Of a DNA stretch of 29,853 bases, positions 25,107 to 29,853 are shown in pieces. Below the pieces are notes generated by a model. That model made no database searches, was not told the origin of the DNA, and was given only the letters and a program-made list of their open reading frames with translations. The position numbers and the translations under genes were made by a program. Source of the DNA: Cytophagales bacterium (GTDB taxonomy: Bacteria; Bacteroidota; Bacteroidia; Cytophagales; Cyclobacteriaceae); NCBI GenBank assembly GCA_003454975.1, contig DMST01000189.1:49979-79831 (forward strand), read 5' to 3'. Position 1 is the stretch's first letter. Each line of letters opens with the position of its first letter.

Positions 25107-25271
25107 TTTTTTGAATTATCCCTCAGATCTCCCCTGCTATCTTTCCACACCCCTTTTCCCAGAGAGTCATACAATTCAACAGTTTGTCTAGAGTATTTTA
25201 CAACTCTGAAAATATTAGTATGGTGTATCTTTCTATAGGAAAATAAACGTAACCCAAACAAAAATACTTTT

Positions 25272-25286
25272 AAAATTAGCAATTTT
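25272..25286. repeat. AAAATT-AGC-AATTTT inverted repeat
   Basis: A perfect 6-base inverted repeat with three-base spacer in the middle of the divergent region. Its TTAGCAATT word recurs at 25361-25369, inside the palindrome next to the dinB promoter. Confidence 0.35.
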
Positions 25287-25345
25287 ATTCGTTAAAAGTC
25301 ATTTTTAGCGTAATAATATCATCAGGGAGGGTAAAAAGTCACTTA

Positions 25346-25366
25346 TGCTAAAAATATTTATTAGCA
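25346..25366. promoter_or_regulatory. Candidate S24-repressor operator at the dinB promoter
   Basis: TGCTAA (25346-25351), nine AT bases, TTAGCA (25361-25366): a perfect 6-base inverted repeat ending two bases before the -33 TTG of the dinB promoter. The position fits repression by an XRE-type dimer. Confidence 0.5.
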
Positions 25367-25367
25367 A

Positions 25368-25400
25368 TTGGCACAAATGCTACTTTAATTAGTATATTTG
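25368..25400 (+). promoter_or_regulatory. Promoter of the dinB unit
   Basis: TTG (25368-25370) and TATATTTG (25393-25400) are separated by 22 bases. This is an exact -7 match to the Bacteroidota sigma consensus TAnnTTTG and predicts a start about 20 bases before the dinB ATG. Confidence 0.7.
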
Positions 25401-25425
25401 AAACATCAATTAGCCAAGAGAGGAA

Positions 25426-26619
25426 ATGCAACTTTCACCCCAAAACCGGTCCATTGCCCACCTAGACTTAGATGCCTTCTTTGCTTCGGTGGAATGCCTG
25501 AAAGACAGCAGGTTACAGGGTAGACCTTTGGTGATTGGGGGGCAAGGAGACCGCAGTGTAGTCGCCTCATGTAGCTATGAAGCCCGTCACTTTGGAGTTC
25601 GGTCAGCTATGCCCATGAAGCTTGCGCTACAGCTTTGCCCAGATGCTACTGTAATTAGCGGCGACATGGAAAGCTACAGCCAATATTCGCATACGGTGAC
25701 CGAGATCATCCGGGAGGAAGCTCCCCTGTTTGAGAAGGCGTCTATTGACGAATTTTATCTGGATGTTTCAGGGATGGATCGGTTTTTTAGCACTACTCAA
25801 TGGAGTACTGAATTGAGGCACCGTATTATGCAGGAAACTGGGCTGCCTATCTCCATGGGACTATCCAGCAACAAGTTGGTGTCTAAAGTAGCTACCGGAG
25901 AGGCGAAACCTAATGGCCAGCAATATGTTCCATTTGGCTCCGAAAGAGCCTTTTTAGCCCCTTTACCAGTAACCAAAATCCCGATGGTAGGTCCCAAAAC
26001 TTCCAGGTTTCTGGCGGAGATGGGCATCCGTACCGTGCAGACACTTAGCGAGATGCCGCTGGAGATGCTGCGTAGTGCCTTTGGCAAACAGGGCGTTGCT
26101 CTTTGGAAACGAGCGCAAGGAATTGACGATACACCAGTCGTTGCTTATTCGGAGCGCAAGTCCATCTCCACCGAGACCACCTTTGACCAAGACACCATTG
26201 ATATACGTAAGCTAAAGGCTGTACTAACGGGTATGGTGGAGAAAGTGGGTTTCCGGTTGCGCAAGCACCAAAAGCTAACGGCTTGCATTACGGTGAAACT
26301 GCGGTATTCCAACTTCGATACCGTAACCCGACAGGTGCGGCTCCCCTACACGGCATCGGACCACTTACTGATGCAGAGTGCACATGAGCTATTCGATAAG
26401 CTATACCAGCGACGCATGCTGGTAAGGTTAGTAGGAGTACGGCTAAGTCATTTAGTACACGGCAGTCATCAAATTCATCTGTTTGAAGACACCCAGGAAG
26501 ATGTTAGGCTATATCAGGCCATCGACTTCCTCAAGCATAAATATGGACCCCACACGCTTACGCGGGCGGTCACCATGGGCACCAAAGTAGGTACCCGCGA
26601 ACAACATCACACTTTGTAA
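25426..26619 (+). CDS. dinB: Y-family DNA polymerase IV
   Basis: Error-prone translesion polymerase. Catalytic residues are Asp14 (HLDLDAFFASVE, with Phe19 as steric gate), and Asp108-Glu109 (SIDEFYLD). The finger segment SCSYEARHFGVRSAMP (about 49-64), thumb IPMVGPKTSRFL (helix-hairpin-helix) and little-finger region follow. QIHLF near residue 355 resembles a beta-clamp-binding QxxLF motif, internal rather than at the very C-terminus. At 397 aa it is somewhat longer than E. coli Pol IV. AGAGG just before the ATG is a modest ribosome-binding site. It is co-transcribed with the S24-like gene 11 bases downstream and probably controlled by the divergent repressor. Confidence 0.96.
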   Translation: MQLSPQNRSIAHLDLDAFFASVECLKDSRLQGRPLVIGGQGDRSVVASCSYEARHFGVRSAMPMKLALQLCPDATVISGDMESYSQYSHTVTEIIREEAPLFEKASIDEFYLDVSGMDRFFSTTQWSTELRHRIMQETGLPISMGLSSNKLVSKVATGEAKPNGQQYVPFGSERAFLAPLPVTKIPMVGPKTSRFLAEMGIRTVQTLSEMPLEMLRSAFGKQGVALWKRAQGIDDTPVVAYSERKSISTETTFDQDTIDIRKLKAVLTGMVEKVGFRLRKHQKLTACITVKLRYSNFDTVTRQVRLPYTASDHLLMQSAHELFDKLYQRRMLVRLVGVRLSHLVHGSHQIHLFEDTQEDVRLYQAIDFLKHKYGPHTLTRAVTMGTKVGTREQHHTL

Positions 26620-26630
26620 CCCACAGCAGC

Positions 26631-27416
26631 ATGAAGGAACTGGGAGAAAAATTACGCGCCATTCGAGAAACATTACAGCTCAATCAAGCGACTATTGCCA
26701 GCCGAATAGGAAGGCAACAACGTGACATCAGCGACCTGGAACAAGGCAAACGAAAGGCCGTACCTACGGAGTACATTCATTTCCTGATTGGTGAGGGATT
26801 AGACCTCAACTGGTTGTTCAGCCAGGAACCACTGCGAAATCCTGACCCCTACTTATTACAATACCAAAAGCAACGGGAATCTGGACAAATACCTACTCCA
26901 GGAGGAAACCAACCACGCACACGGATGGTCCCGCGCCACTTGCTAGAGGAATACCCTAAGCGCTATGGTGAGCTCGTTTTCCAACGGATGCTACCAACAG
27001 TAGACTTGCCAGGGCCGGAACTATCCGGCAATCCAGAGGACATTCGCGGTTTTCAGATGATGGATGATAGCATGCTGGATACCTTAGCACCCTATGACTG
27101 GGTGATTTCACGGAGAAATGCTACACCCCTGCACCAACTACCGGCTGGCTACGTTTATATAGTAGTAACCCGCCATCAGGTAATTGTAGGGCGACTGGCA
27201 CAGCACCGCAATGGCTTTGATGGGCTACGGATGGTATTTGAGCAGGAGGCCTACCCTCCCCTGCTCATTGAGGAACGCGATGTGGTGGAAGTTTGGCGAG
27301 GCATGGCCCGGCTAAGTGTAACCCTGACGGGTAGTAAAAAAGGATTGATGCGACAGCTTGAGGGAATCAATGCTTCGCTAGAGGATATTCGGGATCGACT
27401 CCCCAAACAACACTAA
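26631..27416 (+). CDS. XRE-S24-like protein with degenerate peptidase domain
   Basis: Residues 4-58 are an XRE helix-turn-helix (LRAIRETLQLNQATIASRIG). Residues about 99-230 align with the S24 domain of the divergent repressor: VP at 100-101, MDDSMLD with Ser147, and a strand VIVGRL. The nucleophile Ser is kept, but the catalytic Lys position is Gly187, and the region matching the Ala-Gly cleavage site reads HLLEEY (103-108). It is therefore predicted unable to cut itself. The gene follows dinB by 11 bases and ends at a strong terminator. It may be a stable regulator, a partner of the cleavable repressor, or a UmuD-position protein. Function is not established. Confidence 0.88.
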   Translation: MKELGEKLRAIRETLQLNQATIASRIGRQQRDISDLEQGKRKAVPTEYIHFLIGEGLDLNWLFSQEPLRNPDPYLLQYQKQRESGQIPTPGGNQPRTRMVPRHLLEEYPKRYGELVFQRMLPTVDLPGPELSGNPEDIRGFQMMDDSMLDTLAPYDWVISRRNATPLHQLPAGYVYIVVTRHQVIVGRLAQHRNGFDGLRMVFEQEAYPPLLIEERDVVEVWRGMARLSVTLTGSKKGLMRQLEGINASLEDIRDRLPKQH

Positions 27417-27465
27417 TCAACCAGCTAATTTTTCATTTTGACGATACTTTGATGTGATACTAAAA

Positions 27466-27493
27466 GAGGCTGCCTCGTGGGCAGCCTCCTTTG
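27466..27493 (+). terminator. Rho-independent terminator of the dinB unit
   Basis: GAGGCTGCC (27466-27474) and GGCAGCCTC (27480-27488) form a nine-base-pair stem with loop TCGTG, followed by CTTTGTTG. Confidence 0.88.
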
Positions 27494-27504
27494 TTGTAGG
27501 CCCC

Positions 27505-27532
27505 AAAAAGCAAAACCCCGCCAATGGCGGGG
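27505..27532 (-). terminator. Rho-independent terminator of the SpoIIAA-like gene
   Basis: CCCCGCC (27516-27522) and GGCGGGG (27526-27532) form a stem with a three-base loop, followed on the minus strand by TTTTGCTTTTT. It faces the dinB terminator across 17 bases. Confidence 0.85.
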
Positions 27533-27572
27533 CCTGCTCTTTCATAGCGTACATTCCAATAATCAAACAAAG

Positions 27573-28007
27573 TCAGGCCACATGCGACACGCGGCCATCA
27601 TAATAGTTGTACACCTCAGTGGCCCAAGTCTGGGCTTCTTCTAAGGAATACATATATCTAAACTCCAGGTATTGAGGCGATTGTGTTAAGGGGGGATGCG
27701 CAGGCTGGCGGAAGAACTGCTTAAAAATCTCTTCCTCTACCACTACTGCTACTTTCTTCAGACCCGACATAATGGCTACGGGCAATAATTCTGTCTCCAT
27801 CCAACCCCGGCTAACGTCACTAACTACCCCTTGCTCTCGAATATCAGCAATGTAGGTAAAGGTAGGCCGCTCCTGAATCAGTTGTAAGATTTGATCAAAT
27901 ACTTCCCGCTGGCCAGGACCTTCACCATTGTTCCAGCGGACTTGTACACATTTGGTATCCGGGCAATAAACCACCGCAGCATACTCATCGTCTCTAATTA
28001 TTTGCAT
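27573..28007 (-). CDS. SpoIIAA/STAS-like small protein
   Basis: A cytoplasmic protein of 144 aa from ATG 28007 (MQIIRDDEYAAVVY); the frame extends to ATG 28079 (168 aa), but the added residues do not look like the family start. The pattern CVQVRWNN, FTYIADIREQGVVS, RGWMETELLPVAIMSGLKKVAVVVEE and SLEEAQTWATE resembles the small STAS/SpoIIAA-like Bacteroidota proteins whose function is mostly unknown. It is a single-gene unit with a terminator. No promoter box was found. Confidence 0.75.
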   Translation of the reverse strand: MQIIRDDEYAAVVYCPDTKCVQVRWNNGEGPGQREVFDQILQLIQERPTFTYIADIREQGVVSDVSRGWMETELLPVAIMSGLKKVAVVVEEEIFKQFFRQPAHPPLTQSPQYLEFRYMYSLEEAQTWATEVYNYYDGRVSHVA

Positions 28008-28268
28008 TATACAAAAACCCTCTTCAACCACATACTTAAACCTCTCACGAGAAAAGTCAATTTTTGTTGTGCAAAACAAGCAAAAAAGGAGGTATTATCC
28101 AATAATTCTACAAACGACCCTACTACTATCAGCGCGAACAACTTATCCACATAACGGAGAAATCTAGCAATATCACCATTTACCTCCTAAGAAAATACTC
28201 AGGCTATTCAAAGCATTGAATTGTACTTTATACAGTTGAAAGCAATTGTTTTGCACATTACAAAGAAA

Positions 28269-28313
28269 GCCCTGCACCCTACGAACATAAAAGCCCCGCC
28301 GTTGGGGCAGGGC
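28269..28313. repeat. Nested hairpins, possible terminator of the DUF3347 operon
   Basis: GCCCCG-type stem GCCCC (28293-28297)/GGGGC (28304-28308) lies inside a wider pair GCCCTGC (28269-28275)/GCAGGGC (28307-28313). The two overlap at 28307-28308, so they are alternative folds. The minus-strand T run is short, making termination likely but not certain. Confidence 0.45.
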
Positions 28314-28344
28314 ACTCTACAAACTAAGAAAACATCACTGTCTT

Positions 28345-28839
28345 TTATTCAATCACTTCCTTTACGCTACCACATTTTAACATAGCATCACCAAAGTAAG
28401 GGTTGCGCACTTGATCAGAATCACTAATCCAAAAGGCTCCTTTGTCATCAAAGGCCATTGGGCAATACTGACGATAAAGTGTTTTCTCCACAGCATCCGA
28501 TTTGGAAACCACTTTATAGATGGCATCGGAGAGGTTTTCGAATTGCTCCCGTTGCTCTTCCAAATCAGAAGTGCCCGCAATGGCTTTGGCCCCTTGGGCC
28601 AGTTCTTCGGTGCCCTCAACTCCAGAAAGAGAGGCCACCAGAACCTGAGCCTGCTCTTGTGCAGCTTCTTGGTCAGAAGCTACAAAAGCATCCTTCAGGC
28701 TAAGATACACTTCCACCACTTTGTCAAGTGAGCTAACTTCTTGCTCCACTTCGCCACTTCCATTTGCTGAAGGTTGACAAGCCAACACTAACCAGCTCAA
28801 CCCCAACATAAGACCGGTTCTTTTTACTGCTATTTTCAT
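28345..28839 (-). CDS. DUF3347 lipoprotein
   Basis: A 164-aa lipoprotein (signal peptide to Cys21, LVLAC). The mature part is one DUF3347-type domain: VVEVYLSLKDAFVASDQEAA (about 42-61), then the conserved metal-efflux-associated end YCPMAFDDKGAFW and NPYFGDAMLKCG. The Cys and Met residues there are plausible copper or silver ligands. It starts 30 bases after the stop of the CusB-like gene, which ends in the same domain. A role as periplasmic or outer-membrane metal-binding partner is inference. Confidence 0.85.
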   Translation of the reverse strand: MKIAVKRTGLMLGLSWLVLACQPSANGSGEVEQEVSSLDKVVEVYLSLKDAFVASDQEAAQEQAQVLVASLSGVEGTEELAQGAKAIAGTSDLEEQREQFENLSDAIYKVVSKSDAVEKTLYRQYCPMAFDDKGAFWISDSDQVRNPYFGDAMLKCGSVKEVIE

Positions 28840-28869
28840 ATCCTATATATTTATTCAACTGACAATCAA

Positions 28870-29853
28870 TCATTTAATATACTCTCGCACCTCCCCACAG
28901 GTGAGCATAGCATCACCGAAATAGGGGTTGCGAATTTCTTTGTCTCTACTTAACCAATAAGCACCTTGATCTTCTAAGGCCATGGGACAATACTGGTAAT
29001 ACACCTCCACTGCTGACCAATCGAAGGACTTCGTGAGGGCGTACATTTGCTTACTCAAGGGATCCAATAAGGCACGGGCTGTCTCCAAGGACTGCTCCTC
29101 TTCTGGCAGAGCCGATAACAGAGATTGCCGATAGTTCTCCCAAGCCTGCGCCGCTACTCCTTCCAGGCCACTTACTTCACCACCCAACCCACTCCGAAAG
29201 GACAAGAGATAGGCATTGGCCTGCTCACTATTCCCTTGCACTAAGGCCTGGGTATATTGCAAATAGGACTCAAGAAGCTCTGCGAATTTCAACTCCAAGC
29301 TGGTTGATATTGCATACCGGAAATCAGTCCCGCCCAGGTCAGGCTGCATCATACTCCGGTGGCCTGCTAGCTGAGCCGTTGCATCCACGGCAAAAGCTCC
29401 TTGGGCTACCACACGTTCTCCTTCACGTAAGCCATCCAGCACCACATAGCCATCCTCACCGGCCTCACCCAAAGTCACTTCACGAAAGCTGAACGTTGGC
29501 TCGGTAGCAAAGGGCTCCTCCAACCACACTACGGATCGGGTACCGGTCCATAATACGGCCGACTTGGGGATCACCAAGGAAGCCTCTTCTTCTTGGGTGC
29601 CGTTAACACGCGCCGAAACCAGCATCCCGGGTCGTAGATTTGTAGAGGGATTTAGGACGGTTCCGCGGAGGGTAGCTGTTCGTGCCCGACCTTCCACCAG
29701 AGGATCTACCTCATGGATCATGGCTTGGTATTGGGCAGCCCCCTCCACCGAAAAAGCGAGGGTATCCCCCACCCGCACCCAAGGCAAGTCCTGAGCAAAG
29801 GCCTCCAGCTCTACCCACATGTTGTCCAGAGAAGCGAGGGTAACTACCGGCTG
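28870..29853 (-). CDS. CusB-like efflux membrane-fusion protein, C-terminal DUF3347 (5' end outside window)
   Basis: The C-terminal 327 residues of a periplasmic adaptor of an RND heavy-metal efflux pump. The frame stays open to the window edge beyond the first ATG at 29820 (codons before it read QPVVTLASLDN), so the gene starts outside. Visible parts: beta-barrel and membrane-proximal domains (MWVELEAFAQDLPWVRVGDTL as split motif MWVELEAF...VRVGDTL, RPGMLVSARVNG, VIPKSAVLWTG), then GEAGEDGYVVLDGLREGERVV. The last 130 residues are a DUF3347 domain (YYQYCPMALEDQGAYW, NPYFGDAMLTCG). Pump genes cusA and cusC are expected upstream, beyond the edge. Copper/silver specificity is inferred from the DUF3347 tail. 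Confidence 0.88.
   Translation of the reverse strand, partial: QPVVTLASLDNMWVELEAFAQDLPWVRVGDTLAFSVEGAAQYQAMIHEVDPLVEGRARTATLRGTVLNPSTNLRPGMLVSARVNGTQEEEASLVIPKSAVLWTGTRSVVWLEEPFATEPTFSFREVTLGEAGEDGYVVLDGLREGERVVAQGAFAVDATAQLAGHRSMMQPDLGGTDFRYAISTSLELKFAELLESYLQYTQALVQGNSEQANAYLLSFRSGLGGEVSGLEGVAAQAWENYRQSLLSALPEEEQSLETARALLDPLSKQMYALTKSFDWSAVEVYYQYCPMALEDQGAYWLSRDKEIRNPYFGDAMLTCGEVREYIK

Larger units (their letters stand above)
24965..25425. other. Divergent control region between the S24 repressor and dinB
   Basis: A 461-base, strongly AT-rich region without a convincing gene. It holds a Bacteroidota-type promoter toward dinB, a TATATTTG box on the minus strand toward the repressor, and at least three inverted repeats. 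The words TTAGCAATT and AAAAGTCA each occur twice. Confidence 0.75.

Noticed and set aside
25043..25282. A 79-codon minus-strand frame in the dinB control region
   Set aside because: The sequence is AT-rich, the product looks random, and it covers the palindromes and promoter boxes.
24122..27416. A prophage or mobile island around the two XRE-S24 genes
   Set aside because: No integrase, structural phage genes, attachment repeats or tRNA were seen; the pairing with dinB fits a chromosomal repair module.
1..29853. tRNA, rRNA, CRISPR arrays or insertion sequences
   Set aside because: No cloverleaf-like segments, regularly spaced repeats or transposase frames were seen in the gaps, although the check was by eye only.

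Overview
The window looks like chromosomal DNA of a Bacteroidota member, possibly a Saprospiria/Cytophagia-type marine or freshwater heterotroph. Supporting signs are a SusC/SusD pair, Bacteroidota-style lipoproteins, a secreted amylase with a C-terminal Por/type IX secretion sorting domain, few Shine-Dalgarno sites, and TTG...TAnnTTTG-type promoters. No RNA genes, insertion sequences, CRISPR arrays or phage structural genes were seen.

Bases 1-15310 form an alpha-glucan utilisation locus. A ROK-family sugar kinase and a LacI-family regulator lie on the minus strand. Facing them is a plus-strand series: susC, susD, a small lipocalin-like lipoprotein, a secreted multi-module protein, a SusE/F-like surface glycan-binding lipoprotein, then (after a terminator) a GH13 alpha-amylase and a class II fructose-bisphosphate aldolase. 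Together they would bind and cut starch-like glucans outside the cell, import oligosaccharides, phosphorylate glucose and feed glycolysis. An identical 11-mer in the control regions of both the kinase and susC is a candidate operator for the LacI protein. One module recurs three times in the secreted protein and once at the amylase N-terminus.

Bases 15400-21450 hold housekeeping and stress genes: a protein of unknown function, then a tightly packed minus-strand series (TrmH-like RNA methyltransferase, SanA/YdcF-like protein, glycine betaine/choline-type ABC ATPase, and a fused permease/substrate-binding protein), a small four-helix membrane protein and an Hsp20-like protein. The binding domain of the fused transporter is written in circularly permuted order, with the C-terminal half before the N-terminal half.

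Bases 21680-27500 hold a hybrid histidine kinase with TPR repeats, followed by a likely DNA-damage module: an XRE-S24 repressor with intact self-cleavage residues, divergent from dinB (DNA polymerase IV), and then a second XRE-S24 protein that has lost both the catalytic lysine and the Ala-Gly cleavage site. The divergent control region carries a clear promoter and palindromes.

Bases 27570-29853 hold a SpoIIAA/STAS-like protein and the end of a metal-efflux operon: a CusB-like membrane-fusion protein (cut by the window edge) with a C-terminal DUF3347 domain, followed by a stand-alone DUF3347 lipoprotein.
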